40,938 bases of DNA. Origin: Planctomycetaceae bacterium (GTDB lineage: Bacteria; Planctomycetota; Planctomycetia; Pirellulales; Pirellulaceae). This document shows positions 17,937 to 27,738 of this stretch, in pieces. The stretch lies in contig QIKY01000222.1 in assembly GCA_003233175.1 (NCBI GenBank), positions 1 to 40,938 on the forward strand, written 5' to 3'. The first letter of the stretch is position 1. Each line of letters begins with the position of its first letter. A model generated the notes under the pieces. It worked only from the letters and a program-made list of their open reading frames with translations, made no database searches and was not told the DNA's origin. The position numbers and the translations under genes are program-made.

Positions 17937-19769
17937 TTATTTCTCGTTGGCGCCGGTATCGAGAACGGCCATGAAGGCCTTTTGCGGAATGTCGACCGAG
18001 CCGATCGACTTCATGCGTTTCTTGCCTTCTTTTTGCTTGGCCCACAGTTTTCGCTTGCGGGAAATATCGCCGCCGTAACATTTCGCCGTGACATTCTTCC
18101 GCATCGCCTTCACCGTTTCGCGGGCAATCACGCGGCTGCCAATCGCGGCCTGGACGGCAATCTCGAACATGTGGCGGCTGATTTCACTACGCAGTTTCTT
18201 GACCACCGCGCGGCCCCGGCGGTCGGCGTCGCCCCGGTTGCAAATCACGCTCAAGGCGTCGACCCGTTTCCCATTAACCAGAATATCGAGCCGCACCAAA
18301 TCGGCGGGGAAATATCCCAGCAGTTCGTAGTCCATGGTGCCGTAACCGCGCGTGGCGCTCTTGAGTTTGTCGTGCAGGTCGTAGATGACTTCGGCCAGCG
18401 GGAGGTCGTAGGTCAGCATGACGCGAGTGGTCGAAATGTATTCCGTGCCATGCTGCACGCCCCGCCGCTCTTGGCAGAGTTTCATCACGGGGCCGACGAA
18501 CTCCACCGGTTGTAGCAGGTTGACGCGCACAATCGGTTGGCGAAATTCCTCGATGTCGCCCAGGTCGGGCACTTCTTGAGGACGGTGTACGGAGATGATC
18601 TCGCCGTTTTTCTTGGTCACTTCATACGTAACGTTCGGCGCCGTTTGCACGAGGTCGACGTCCGACTCCTGCTCCAAACGCTGCTGCACGATTTCCATGT
18701 GCAGCAGGCCGAGAAATCCGCAGCGAAAACCGAAGCCCAAGGCTTCGCTCGACTCCGGCTCAAATTCAAAACTGGGGTCGTTGATGGCGAGTTTATCGAG
18801 GGCGTCGCGGAGTTCGGAAAAGTCTTGCCCGTCGGAGGGGTAGAGTCCGCAATAGACCATGCGTTTCGGTTCTTCGTAGCCTTGCAGGGCCACGGCGTTT
18901 TCATCGGCGGCGTCGACAATGGTGTCGCCGATATTGACATCGTCGAGTGCTTTTATGTTGCAAATCAGGTAGCCGACCTGCCCGGCTTGCAGTTGTCTGC
19001 GGGCGGTGCGTTGCGGCGTGAACTGCCCCAGTTCGATCACTTCCCGCGTCATGCCGGCCCTGAGGAAACGAATTTTCTGCCCCTTGCGAACCGTGCCGTT
19101 CATCATGCGAACATACGTAATGGCGCCGCGAAATTCGTCGTAGTGCGAGTCGAACACCATGGCTTGCAGCGGGGCCTCAGGATCTCCCTTTGGCGGCGGC
19201 ACGCGGCGGACAATTGCTTCGGCCAACTCTTGCACGCCGGCGCCTGTTTTGGCGCTGACTCGCAGGACGTCGTCTTGATCGACGCCCAGCGAATGCTCCA
19301 TTTCCTCGGCGACTTCATCGGCGCGTTGGTGTTTGAGATCGATCTTGTTGATCACGGGCAAAATCGCGAGGTTGTTATCCATGGCGGCATAGCCGTTGGC
19401 CACGGTTTGCGCTTCGACACCCTGAAAGGCGTCGACCAACAACATGGCGCCTTCGCAGCAAGCCAGCGCCCGCGAGACTTCATACTGAAAATCGACATGG
19501 CCGGGCGTGTCGATCAGATTCAGTTCGTAGGTTTCGCCTTCAAACGTGAAACGCATGGCCACGGCGCGGGCCTTGATCGTGATGCCGCGTTCGCGTTCGA
19601 TGTCCATGTCGTCGAGCAATTGCTCTTTCATTTCACGGCGGGTCACGGTGCCGGTGAATTCCAACAGCCGATCAGCCAACGTGCTTTTACCGTGGTCGAT
19701 ATGCGCGACAATGCAGAAGTTGCGAATATGTTGGCAGTCAATCTGTGCCGCGCGGGCGATCTGAGTCAT
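17937..19769 (-). CDS. lepA: Elongation factor 4 (LepA) translational GTPase
   Basis: A 610-residue GTPase that acts on ribosomes (back-translocation and initiation roles are described for the family). The G1 motif AHIDHGKST is at residues 22-30, followed by the switch region ERERGITIKA, G3 DTPGH and G4 NKID. Domain II, the EF-G III/V-like domains and the LepA-specific C-terminal domain (YGTMDYELLGYFPADLVRLDILVNG split over this region, then the basic GDISRKRKLWAKQKEGKKRM tail) are all present. Length fits the family. It is upstream of lepB on the same strand, though 412 bp with a foldback separate them. Confidence 0.97.
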   Translation of the reverse strand: MTQIARAAQIDCQHIRNFCIVAHIDHGKSTLADRLLEFTGTVTRREMKEQLLDDMDIERERGITIKARAVAMRFTFEGETYELNLIDTPGHVDFQYEVSRALACCEGAMLLVDAFQGVEAQTVANGYAAMDNNLAILPVINKIDLKHQRADEVAEEMEHSLGVDQDDVLRVSAKTGAGVQELAEAIVRRVPPPKGDPEAPLQAMVFDSHYDEFRGAITYVRMMNGTVRKGQKIRFLRAGMTREVIELGQFTPQRTARRQLQAGQVGYLICNIKALDDVNIGDTIVDAADENAVALQGYEEPKRMVYCGLYPSDGQDFSELRDALDKLAINDPSFEFEPESSEALGFGFRCGFLGLLHMEIVQQRLEQESDVDLVQTAPNVTYEVTKKNGEIISVHRPQEVPDLGDIEEFRQPIVRVNLLQPVEFVGPVMKLCQERRGVQHGTEYISTTRVMLTYDLPLAEVIYDLHDKLKSATRGYGTMDYELLGYFPADLVRLDILVNGKRVDALSVICNRGDADRRGRAVVKKLRSEISRHMFEIAVQAAIGSRVIARETVKAMRKNVTAKCYGGDISRKRKLWAKQKEGKKRMKSIGSVDIPQKAFMAVLDTGANEK

Positions 19770-19906
19770 GTGGGCAATCTAAGTTTTTGGCGCCGGTCTG
19801 CATGGGAGTGCAGCCTTTAGGCTGTTTATATGCGTACACGGAAGAAAACATGCTGAAGCATGAACTCCAACGGCGCACGTCTTACTGGTAAGCGGCTGGT
19901 AAACTC

Positions 19907-20950
19907 TCATTTGCCGCTCGCCTTATGATACGCGACCCGGGCAATTCCGGCTGCTCCAATATAACCGGCATGGCCGCCCAGCGTGGCGTAATCGATACGG
20001 GTTCGTTCGGCGGGAACATCCAACGCCCAGAGATGCACATCGCTCCGCACCTTTTCCAGAAAGGCGCGGCCGAGCGGGTGGTCGTGGCCGCCAAAATTCA
20101 TCGCCCCACCCAAAATGATGGCGCCGGGGTTGATGGCGTGCATCATGGTTACGGTTCCAGCCGCCAAAAAGTGAGCGGTTTCCATGATCAGGTCGTGGGC
20201 GAGTGCGTCGCCGGCGTCGGCGTGTTCGGCGATGATCAAACCGCTGAGAGGCTGCCGGGCTGCCACCAACGGCTCCAGTGAACTGGCGCGACCTGCGGAA
20301 ATCGCTTCAATAGTGCGTTTGATCAGCGACGTCGCACTGCAATAGGCTTCCAAATGCCCAGGATGGCCGCAAGGACACAGACGCGCGTTGGCGTGAAAAT
20401 CGACCACGATGTGTCCACACTCGGATCCGTGGCTGTTTTCTCCATCGACTGTTTCGCCGCCGATGATGATTCCTCCGCCAACGCCGGTGCCTAGCGTGAG
20501 CATCACGATACTGTGATAATCCCGCCCGCTGCCGACCCAATATTCACCAAAGGCGGCGGCGTTGGCGTCGTTGGCGAAAGACACCGGTTTTCCGTACAAA
20601 TCGGCCAAGCAATCACGCAAGGGAAAGTACCGCCAATGCGGCAGATTCGGCGGCTCCAACACCATGCCGGAGGGGATATCCATCGTGCCCGGCGCACCCA
20701 AGCCGACCGCCGCCACTTGTTCCAACGACGCGCCCACACGCGCCAATAACGACTGCATGGAGGCCGCCGCCTGCTGCATGGCCGCTTCAGGACCGGCCTC
20801 CTCCAGCGTGGGGTCGGCGCTGCGGGCCAAGGTGGCGCCGTGGTCGTCGACCAGACCAATTTTCACGCTCGTGCCGCCGACATCAACACCCAAAAAAAAG
20901 GGGGCTTTTGCTTGGCTGGGAGAAATAATGGAGGCGGGTTGAGGGGCCAT
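19907..20950 (-). CDS. ROK-family sugar kinase (glucokinase-like)
   Basis: A 347-residue ROK protein. The phosphate-binding motif DVGGTSVK is at 23-30, the catalytic aspartate is D128 in NDANAAA, and LGTGVGGG (153-160) closes the active site. The ROK zinc site normally uses His plus three cysteines in CxCGxxGCxE; here H180, C192 and C194 are kept but the third cysteine is His199 (CPCGHPGHLE). There is no N-terminal HTH, so it is an enzyme rather than a repressor, probably phosphorylating glucose or a related hexose. It is followed on the same strand by none of the sugar genes, so substrate remains a guess. Confidence 0.92.
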   Translation of the reverse strand: MAPQPASIISPSQAKAPFFLGVDVGGTSVKIGLVDDHGATLARSADPTLEEAGPEAAMQQAAASMQSLLARVGASLEQVAAVGLGAPGTMDIPSGMVLEPPNLPHWRYFPLRDCLADLYGKPVSFANDANAAAFGEYWVGSGRDYHSIVMLTLGTGVGGGIIIGGETVDGENSHGSECGHIVVDFHANARLCPCGHPGHLEAYCSATSLIKRTIEAISAGRASSLEPLVAARQPLSGLIIAEHADAGDALAHDLIMETAHFLAAGTVTMMHAINPGAIILGGAMNFGGHDHPLGRAFLEKVRSDVHLWALDVPAERTRIDYATLGGHAGYIGAAGIARVAYHKASGK

Positions 20951-21162
20951 AAGATACGCAAGACGCCAACGACAATTGAAGGGTTCCAGGCTGACTCAAT
21001 ACATTTTCAGCATGAAAGCAAGTATAGACGCCAGCGTCGTTTGCGACAATTGCAGGCAATTCACCCCATGAGGCCTACTCTCCTGCATCCATCAATGGAA
21101 GACTGCCTGAAAGCCGCTCTTCAGTTGCAGTAGTGCGTGCGGCGGCTCTGGTTCAAGAGCGG

Positions 21163-21603
21163 CTAATCCTTGATTTCAAAGATGGCTTCCACTTCAACGG
21201 CGGCGCCGGTGGGTAGGGCGGCAAAACCGAGCGCGCTGCGGGCGTGATAGCCATCGCCCTCCTTGCCGAAAATTTCGTGCAGCAAATCAGACGCGCCGTT
21301 GATCACGAGGTGCTGGTCGGTGAAGTCGGGCGCGGAATACACACAACCCAACAGTTTGATCACGCGCAGATTGTCCAACGTTCCATGCTCATCATGCACC
21401 GAACGCAGAATCTTTTTTGCACAATCCTGGGCGGCTTCGTAGCCTTGCGCCACGGTGAGCCCCTGGCCCAAAACGCCCTGTAAATCGCTGGTGTGGCCGG
21501 AGGTGATCAGTTGGTTGCCGCTGCGAATGCATAAATTCAAATAGCCCGGCGCCAGCGGCTCGAACGAGACGCCCAGTTCCTTCGCTTTTTGCTCCGCTCC
21601 CAT
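21163..21603 (-). CDS. RidA/YjgF-family protein
   Basis: A 146-residue member of the RidA (YjgF/YER057c/UK114) family, known for hydrolysing reactive enamines and imines. The C-terminal signature RSALGFAALPTGAAVEVEAI, with the conserved arginine, is present. The ATG at 21603 is preferred to one at 21621 because AAAAGGA lies eight bases upstream of it. The protein is of the slightly longer subtype. A 10-bp inverted repeat (21112-21121 with 21155-21164) overlaps its stop but lacks a T run. Confidence 0.9.
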   Translation of the reverse strand: MGAEQKAKELGVSFEPLAPGYLNLCIRSGNQLITSGHTSDLQGVLGQGLTVAQGYEAAQDCAKKILRSVHDEHGTLDNLRVIKLLGCVYSAPDFTDQHLVINGASDLLHEIFGKEGDGYHARSALGFAALPTGAAVEVEAIFEIKD

Positions 21604-21758
21604 GAGTGCGATCCTTTTCATTATTCATTGTGGCAAATTCCGACGTTCATTCGCCAGATATTTTCAAAGGAGAAGCTCTGTTTTTAGACTGCCGCCCTCC
21701 AGCCGGCAAGCCGCCACTATACTGAAATAGCATGGCGATTTACTACGGCGCCCGATGG

Positions 21759-22052
21759 CTACAGCAAGTCTTCGAACTTACGAGCCGCATGTAATACGCG
21801 GAGGATAACCACTTCATTGCCGAAAACCTGGTAAAAGACGAGGTAGTTTCTTCTGACAGGTTTGCATCGGATATTTGGCTGGATGTCTTCGATTTCAAAG
21901 CCAATCTTGGGCGTCGCGCCGATGAGGTCAAACGCAACGTCGATTCGCGCCAGTAATTTGTCGGCGGCCGTGGAACTATCGGCGGCAATAGACGACCAAA
22001 TGTCCGCCAAGTCCGCTTCAGCCGCCGCAGTGCGAATGATTCTCGCCTTCAC
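21759..22052 (-). CDS. ParE/RelE-superfamily toxin
   Basis: A 97-residue protein with the ParE pattern: IIRTAAAEADLADIWSSIA at the start, KIGFEIEDIQPNIRC in the middle and RRNYLVFYQVFGNEVVILRV, then LHAARKFEDLL at the end. ParE toxins inhibit gyrase, RelE toxins cut mRNA; sequence alone favours the ParE side. The GTG start overlaps the antitoxin stop (GTGA), a classic sign of translational coupling. Size is normal, with no visible damage. Confidence 0.85.
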   Translation of the reverse strand: MKARIIRTAAAEADLADIWSSIAADSSTAADKLLARIDVAFDLIGATPKIGFEIEDIQPNIRCKPVRRNYLVFYQVFGNEVVILRVLHAARKFEDLL

Positions 22053-22309
22053 TCGGTTTTCGCGGCGCGCTCCTTGTGCATCTTGGCCAGAAATGCCTCA
22101 AGATCCCACTCCGCCACATCGCCGTCGCCGACCTGTTCGAGGGCCGGTTGTAACGCACTGCGTAGTTCGTCCTGGGTGTAGCCAAACCAATCGAGCACGG
22201 CGTCGGTTCGCAGCAGCACGAACGACGGCCCCTGCACAACGCCATTGCCGGCGTCGAGAGCCTGTTGTTGCTCATTGGTCAATGTAAGCCGGGCGTAGGA
22301 GTTCTTCAT
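22049..22309 (-). CDS. Antitoxin partner of the ParE-type toxin
   Basis: An 86-residue protein encoded just upstream of, and overlapping by four bases, the ParE-like toxin. The C-terminal half (DVAEWDLEAFLAKMHKE) is a charged amphipathic helix of the kind that wraps around ParE. The N-terminal half does not clearly match a known DNA-binding type, so the family is left open. Role is assigned from position and size. Confidence 0.7.
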   Translation of the reverse strand: MKNSYARLTLTNEQQQALDAGNGVVQGPSFVLLRTDAVLDWFGYTQDELRSALQPALEQVGDGDVAEWDLEAFLAKMHKERAAKTE

Positions 22310-22388
22310 GCTTATATTCTACCACGAAATCCGAAGACGGCGTCAACCCAGCCGAACGCCGAACCGAGAGTGGAGTCGCTTAAACGCC

Positions 22389-25304
22389 TTATGCGCTTTC
22401 GGCTTGATACGACTCGTCATCGGTTTCTTCTTCGTACTCGTATTCCTCTTCTTCTTCGTATTCCTCCTCTTCATCTTGGGCCGACTCTTCTTCATTGCCT
22501 GCTTCCAACTCTTCGTCTTCGCTTTCGTAGCTGGACTGCTCGTCCGATTCACATTCTTCGTCTTCATATTCGTCAACGACTTCTTCTTCCTCGTCCACGG
22601 CGTCGTTTACGAGCGAGAGCGGCGCCGCGAGACGCGGCGTGGAGTTGCGTTTCGATTCATCGGCTGATGGAGCATCGTCCGCGACATCGTCCGAAACGTC
22701 GTCGGCTTCATAACCTTGCATTTGCTCCCATTTCGCCACGCTCAACAGCACTTCGCGCGCCTTGGATCCTGAATACGGCCCCACGATGTTGTCGTCGGCC
22801 ATGAAATCAATCAATCTGGCGGCGCGTCCGTAACCGACGCCCAAGGCGCGTTGCAGGAGCGAAACGCTGCCGCGTCCTTCTCGAACCACGATATCGATGG
22901 CGCTTTCGTAGAGGTCGTCGCGTTTTTTCAGCCCGGCGGTGGTTTGCTCTTCGCCGCCTTCGACCTTGATATTGACAAGTTCATGCACGAACTGCTGCTC
23001 TCCGGTGCTGGCGGCTTCCACCACGCGGTCGATTTCATCGTCGCTGAGGTAGGTGCCTTGGCCGCGCAGAAGCGTGCTTGTGCCGGGCCAGAGGAAGAGC
23101 ATGTCGCCGTTGCCGAGAAGTTTGTCGGCTCCCATTTCGTCGAGCACCACGCGGCTGTCGGTGCGGCTGGCAACCTGGAATGCGATGCGCGCCGGCAGGT
23201 TCGATTTGATCAAACCGGTGATCACGTCAACGGTCGGTTTCTGCGTGGCCAGAATCAGGTGAATTCCCACCGCCCGGCTCTTTTGGGCCAGGCGAATGAT
23301 GTGTTGTTCGACTTCCTTGCCGGCGGTCATCATCATGTCGGCGATTTCATCGGCCACGATCACGATAAACGGCAGGTGCGTGGGCACGGCTTCGCGCTGC
23401 TCTTCGTCTTCTACTTGGAGCCGCTCGAACAGCTCTTCATCTCCGAGCTGGTTGTAGGTCGCGATATGTCGCACGCCGGCTTTGGCGAGCAGTGAATAAC
23501 GTTCTTCCATTTTGTCGACCGCCCACGACAAAATCGCCTCCGCTTTGCGCATGTCGGTCACGACGGGGTGCATTAAATGCGGCAGTGAACCGTAGCCGCT
23601 CAACTCGACCATTTTAGGATCGATCATCAACATGCGAACTTCATCGGGCCGCTTGGTCATCAGGATGGAGCCGATAATGGCGTTCAGGCAAACGCTTTTT
23701 CCGGTACCGGTCCGACCGGCAATCAACAGATGCGGCAGCGACGCCAGATCGACCGACATCGGGTTCCCGGAAACGTCTTTGCCGAGGAAGATCGGAATAT
23801 GCATCTTCCTTGACTTGTGTTGGTCTTCCTCCATCACTTCACGTAATCGCACGATCTGGCGTTCTTCGTTGGGCACTTCAATACCCACGGTGTTCTTGCC
23901 TGGAATCGGGGCCACAATCCTCACCGTGGGCACGCGCAGGGCGATGGCCAGGTCGTCGGCCAAACCGGTGATTCTGGAAAGACGCAGCCCGGCTTCCAAC
24001 TCGACTTCGTACTGGGCAATGACCGGCCCGGTTTCGACTTCCACCACCTTCACCTGAAAACCGAAGCTGCCGAAAGTGTCTTCCAGAATTTTTGCTTTGA
24101 CTCGAACTTCCTTTTCCTGGCGTTCAAATGAAAAGTCGTCGGCGGCCAGGAGTAAGTCGATGGAGGGCAGTTCGTAATCGGTGGCGTCTTCCTCGCTGCG
24201 GGCGGCTTCGTCAAGCTGCTGGATGACTTCCTCGCGTTCGGCTTCCTCGCGTTTCGTTTTTTCGTGAGGTTTGCGCAGCGAGATCGGTTTATCGACCCGA
24301 TGTTTTTCATCGGGCTCTTCTTCTTTCGACGCCGACGCCGCTTTCTTTTTCGATGGTCCCTTTTTCGAAGCGTCTTTTTTTGACGGCGGCGCCGCAGAGG
24401 CCAATTCGGTTTCGCCAGCCGCTTCCTCGTCACTCTGCTCCGGTTCCTCCTTTATTTTGGGCTGGGCGTTTGCTTGGTTTCTTTTCTTCTTCTTGCTTTC
24501 TTTTTTGCCCTGGCCGGCGGCGGGAGAGCCCAGGTCGGTGGTCTTGCGGCGGAATCGCACCGCCAAGCCGCTTTCGTCTTCCTCCGCTTCGTATTCGTCG
24601 GTCTCTTCCTCCCCCTCTTCGTCTTCGTATTCGTCGCTCTCCTCTTCGTCGTTTGCCAATTGCGACGACTCAAGGTCGGTTCGGCGGCGAATGCTGAGTT
24701 TCAAACCCTGCACGCGATGCGCCGCTTGAGAACCCACCGACAAAGCCTGCCCCATAAAATGGAAGATGGCGTAATCGGTGCAGAGCATCACACCGGCAAA
24801 AGTGATCGCGGTGAGAAGAATCAGACCGCCCGCCGTGGCGAAGTGTGTTTCCACCATGCTGCGTCCTAATGCGCCAAGATAACCGCCGCTGCCAATAATA
24901 GGACCTGGCGAAAGACCAGGGGCCAACATCGCCAGCACGCTGGCGAATCCGAACAGCGTGGCCAGCCAACCGGCCAGCCGAATCGCGGGCATGCTGACTT
25001 CCTCTCGCCGCAGAATGCGAACGTTGAACACGGCCAGCGAAAACACCAAGTAATAGCCGCCGGCGCCAAAGGCCGTGAAAATTAGATTGGCCGAGAGGGC
25101 GCCCCATTTTCCGCAGGCGTTGGCAACCTCTTGATTGGCCGGATAGACCAACGATTCCGCCTGAACCAGATAACCCAGCGGCGCAGGCGGCGTCGCCACG
25201 GGATCGGCCGGTTGATAGGTCGCCAGGGAAACCGCTAGAAACAGCACCACTGCCAACAGGCAGAGGGCGGTTAGGTCGAGCTTCAGTGTTCGTGATTCAG
25301 ACAT
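22389..25304 (-). CDS. ftsK: DNA translocase FtsK/SpoIIIE with acidic C-terminal tail
   Basis: A 971-residue chromosome translocase of the division site. Four membrane helices lie at about 11-29, 72-94, 108-128 and 155-176. A charged linker with Asp/Glu clusters (DEEESDEYEDEEG) and Lys-rich runs follows. The motor has Walker A GRTGTGKS and Walker B VIVADEIADMM. The gamma winged helix (about 815-885, from RDDLYESAIDIVV to VAKWEQ) should read the polarised DNA signals. Unusually, residues 900-971 form an extra tail in which 42 of 72 residues are Asp or Glu, with Tyr interspersed. Most FtsK proteins end soon after the gamma domain. Confidence 0.95.
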   Translation of the reverse strand: MSESRTLKLDLTALCLLAVVLFLAVSLATYQPADPVATPPAPLGYLVQAESLVYPANQEVANACGKWGALSANLIFTAFGAGGYYLVFSLAVFNVRILRREEVSMPAIRLAGWLATLFGFASVLAMLAPGLSPGPIIGSGGYLGALGRSMVETHFATAGGLILLTAITFAGVMLCTDYAIFHFMGQALSVGSQAAHRVQGLKLSIRRRTDLESSQLANDEEESDEYEDEEGEEETDEYEAEEDESGLAVRFRRKTTDLGSPAAGQGKKESKKKKRNQANAQPKIKEEPEQSDEEAAGETELASAAPPSKKDASKKGPSKKKAASASKEEEPDEKHRVDKPISLRKPHEKTKREEAEREEVIQQLDEAARSEEDATDYELPSIDLLLAADDFSFERQEKEVRVKAKILEDTFGSFGFQVKVVEVETGPVIAQYEVELEAGLRLSRITGLADDLAIALRVPTVRIVAPIPGKNTVGIEVPNEERQIVRLREVMEEDQHKSRKMHIPIFLGKDVSGNPMSVDLASLPHLLIAGRTGTGKSVCLNAIIGSILMTKRPDEVRMLMIDPKMVELSGYGSLPHLMHPVVTDMRKAEAILSWAVDKMEERYSLLAKAGVRHIATYNQLGDEELFERLQVEDEEQREAVPTHLPFIVIVADEIADMMMTAGKEVEQHIIRLAQKSRAVGIHLILATQKPTVDVITGLIKSNLPARIAFQVASRTDSRVVLDEMGADKLLGNGDMLFLWPGTSTLLRGQGTYLSDDEIDRVVEAASTGEQQFVHELVNIKVEGGEEQTTAGLKKRDDLYESAIDIVVREGRGSVSLLQRALGVGYGRAARLIDFMADDNIVGPYSGSKAREVLLSVAKWEQMQGYEADDVSDDVADDAPSADESKRNSTPRLAAPLSLVNDAVDEEEEVVDEYEDEECESDEQSSYESEDEELEAGNEEESAQDEEEEYEEEEEYEYEEETDDESYQAESA

Positions 25305-25765
25305 AGACGCTCACCAGCGAAGATTGCACCGCTCTCGCAATGCGAAACGCCTTGGGCGCGTCCGTGCCCAACATACAAGTCCATGGTTTTCTATTTTCGG
25401 TTTCGGCGATTCCACGGCCTTGGCGCCACCCCTTTCGTCGGCGGCCGAAGTGTTTTCCGGAACAGCACTTCAGGCGCCGTCGGCGTGTTGGTTGCAACCC
25501 GCAGTTCCGGCCTCTGGAAGCTACGGCATTTTAGCGCTGGAATCGCGGCGGAGAACTTCTCAAACCGCAATTCGCCGCCGAATCCGGCTGGCCGGTGAGA
25601 GTTGGACCGATTATGCCGGTATTTCGTGCCGGTTATGATATCCCTGGCTGCCAAGGAATCGTTTCCAAATGGAGGGGCTCCTGTTGGGAGTGTTGCGCTG
25701 GTGCGGTTGCTCCCTCTCGGTTGCGGTGATTTTTGACCCTCTGGCTCTGAAAGGTCGAAAGCCTA
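25305..25765. other. Divergent intergenic region, nothing recognised
   Basis: The 461 bases between ftsK (minus) and the zinc-ribbon membrane protein (plus) contain several short overlapping open frames with no family resemblance. Promoters of both genes should lie here; none could be fixed by eye. Confidence 0.5.
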
Positions 25766-26149
25766 ATGGCTCATCCTCCTATTTGCCGCGTCTGTCCGGC
25801 ATGCGGCTTTACCAAATATCTCCGGGTGGAGCCAAGCAGGCTCATTGCCTTCGTCAAAGATCGCCAATGCAAGGAGTGCTTCACGCGGTACGCTCGTCCG
25901 ACTCCGCTTTGGGCGAAGCTGTTCTTTATTTGCTTCGGTGTGTTGGCTATCGGCGGCTTCCTGTTGAGCATCGTTGAATCGCTGATGAATGGAAACATGC
26001 CAAATCCCTCTGCTGCGTTGCCCGCCCTTTGGGGGCTTGCATGTATCAATTTCGGCGTTATCAGCTTTAGAGAGAAGGTCATTGATGCTCCGACCTACGC
26101 CCAACGAAAGCCGACCCCCAGACCGACCCCGTTCGACTTTCTCAACTAG
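25766..26149 (+). CDS. Small membrane protein with N-terminal zinc ribbon
   Basis: A 127-residue protein of unknown function. CPACG (10-14) and CKEC (35-38) form a likely zinc ribbon, followed by two hydrophobic helices (about 48-68 and 83-100) and a Pro-rich end. GAAAG lies just before the ATG. No close family is recognised; zinc-ribbon plus two-helix proteins are frequent among planctomycete hypotheticals. Confidence 0.65.
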   Translation: MAHPPICRVCPACGFTKYLRVEPSRLIAFVKDRQCKECFTRYARPTPLWAKLFFICFGVLAIGGFLLSIVESLMNGNMPNPSAALPALWGLACINFGVISFREKVIDAPTYAQRKPTPRPTPFDFLN

Positions 26150-26664
26150 CCGAGCCATAACAGCGTGGCAAGGGAAACATAGTAAAGCCGACGGCCGCAA
26201 CCAGACTCGCGATCATCAATAAGCGGAGGCATCCACGAAACACGAGCGAACGCCAAAAAAATATTTTTATCACAGAGCACACAGAGAAGAAGGGGGAGGA
26301 GAGTCCGGCGTCTCATGAGCTGAAGAAAACGCCCGCCGCATCAAACTCCGTGGTCTCGGTGTCCTAGTGGTTTATTTATTACACTGTTAGTCGAAAGGGC
26401 GGTCCGAACTTGCCGACGCCTTCAGCATGTGCCGAAAAAACTTGCTCTACCGGGAGCTTCAGGCTAACCGCCGGCCGGGTTCACCCGCCACCTTGCAGGA
26501 TATAAATATGGCCTTCGGCCCTACGAATGGAAGCCATCGCACCTAAGGGCGACGCCCCAGGCTACGATGAAAATAGGCCTTCGGCCAACAGGAACGGAAA
26601 TGACAGGCAGGCCAGACGAACGGTTCCCGCAAGGGCTCGTTTATAGAATCAAGAACTCACAGCT
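26150..26664. other. Repeat-rich 515-bp gap before the rhamnose genes
   Basis: No gene is seen. A cacagagcacacagag segment (about 26271-26286) and ctccgtggtctcggtgtc (from about 26348) look like worn flanks of GxxExxY-type elements in inverted orientation. Further right come fragments with ggccttcggccctacgaatg (about 26512-26531) and ggcgacgccccaggctacg (about 26549-26567), typical of dispersed repeats. The rfbB promoter must lie in the last part. Confidence 0.5.
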
Positions 26665-27738
26665 ATGAAAACAATCCTCGTCACTGGCGGAGCGGGATTT
26701 ATTGGCGGCTGTTTTGTCCGCATGGCGTTGAACCGCCACGATGTCTGCATTATCAACCTCGATAAGCTGACCTACGCCGGCAATTTAGACTCTCTTGAAT
26801 CGGTCGTTGGTCAGAAGAATCATGTGTTTGTACAAGGCGATATTTGTGACGCTGCGTTGCTATCGGATCTGTTCGAGAGCCACCGCCCCACGGCGGTTGT
26901 CAACTTTGCCGCGGAATCGCACGTAGATCGTTCTATCGACGGCCCGGCGGCGTTTGTGGCAACCAACGTAGTGGGAACCTTTACGCTGCTCGAACAAGCA
27001 CTCCGGTTCTGGAAACAGTTGCCGGCGGCCGAAAGCGCGGCATTTCGTTTTGTCCAGGTGTCGACCGATGAGGTTTATGGGTCGTTGGGGCCCACGGGAG
27101 CATTTTCGGAAACGAATCAGTATCGGCCGAATTCGCCTTACTCCGCTTCCAAGGCGGCGGCCGACCACTTTGTGCGGGCTTATCACCAAACATACGGTCT
27201 GCCGGTGCTCACGACGAACTGCTCGAACAATTATGGCCCCTACCAATTTCCCGAGAAGTTGATTCCCCTAGTGACGCTCAATGCGATCGAAGGCCGCCCG
27301 TTGCCAATCTATGGCGATGGGCTGCAAATCCGGGATTGGCTGTACGTGGAAGATCATTGCCGCGCGATTTCGGCGGTCCTCGAAAGAGGCCAGCCGGGCC
27401 AGGTTTACAATATTGGCGGCAACTGCGAACGGACCAATCTTGACACCGTCCGCACGATTTGTCGTACGATTGATAGATTGCTTCCCGGTCTGCCGCATGC
27501 TCCGTCGGCACAACTGATCACCTACGTGACGGATCGTCCCGGCCATGATCGACGTTATGCAATCGACGCCGCAAAAATCCGCGATTCGCTCGGTTGGGAG
27601 CCGCTCGAAACGTTCGAGACCGGAATCCAGAAGACGGTGCAATGGTATTTGGAGAACCGGGCGTGGCTGCGCCGAATTACGAGCGGCGCCTACCGCCGGG
27701 AGCGATTGGGGCTTGGGGAAGGCGCGTTCGAGAAATAA
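26665..27738 (+). CDS. rfbB: dTDP-glucose 4,6-dehydratase
   Basis: A 357-residue extended short-chain dehydrogenase that turns dTDP-glucose into dTDP-4-keto-6-deoxyglucose, step two of dTDP-rhamnose synthesis. The NAD motif GGAGFIGG is at 8-15. The catalytic set is T134-D135-E136 in STDEVYG and Y159-x3-K163 in YSASK. NNYGPYQFPEKLIP (188-201) and the PGHDRRYAID segment are also diagnostic of this enzyme. No strong ribosome-binding site precedes the ATG. It heads a run of four rhamnose genes. Confidence 0.96.
   Translation: MKTILVTGGAGFIGGCFVRMALNRHDVCIINLDKLTYAGNLDSLESVVGQKNHVFVQGDICDAALLSDLFESHRPTAVVNFAAESHVDRSIDGPAAFVATNVVGTFTLLEQALRFWKQLPAAESAAFRFVQVSTDEVYGSLGPTGAFSETNQYRPNSPYSASKAAADHFVRAYHQTYGLPVLTTNCSNNYGPYQFPEKLIPLVTLNAIEGRPLPIYGDGLQIRDWLYVEDHCRAISAVLERGQPGQVYNIGGNCERTNLDTVRTICRTIDRLLPGLPHAPSAQLITYVTDRPGHDRRYAIDAAKIRDSLGWEPLETFETGIQKTVQWYLENRAWLRRITSGAYRRERLGLGEGAFEK

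Noticed and set aside
21112-21164. 10-bp inverted repeat overlapping the RidA stop, as a terminator
   Set aside because: The loop is 33 bases and no T run follows on the minus strand.
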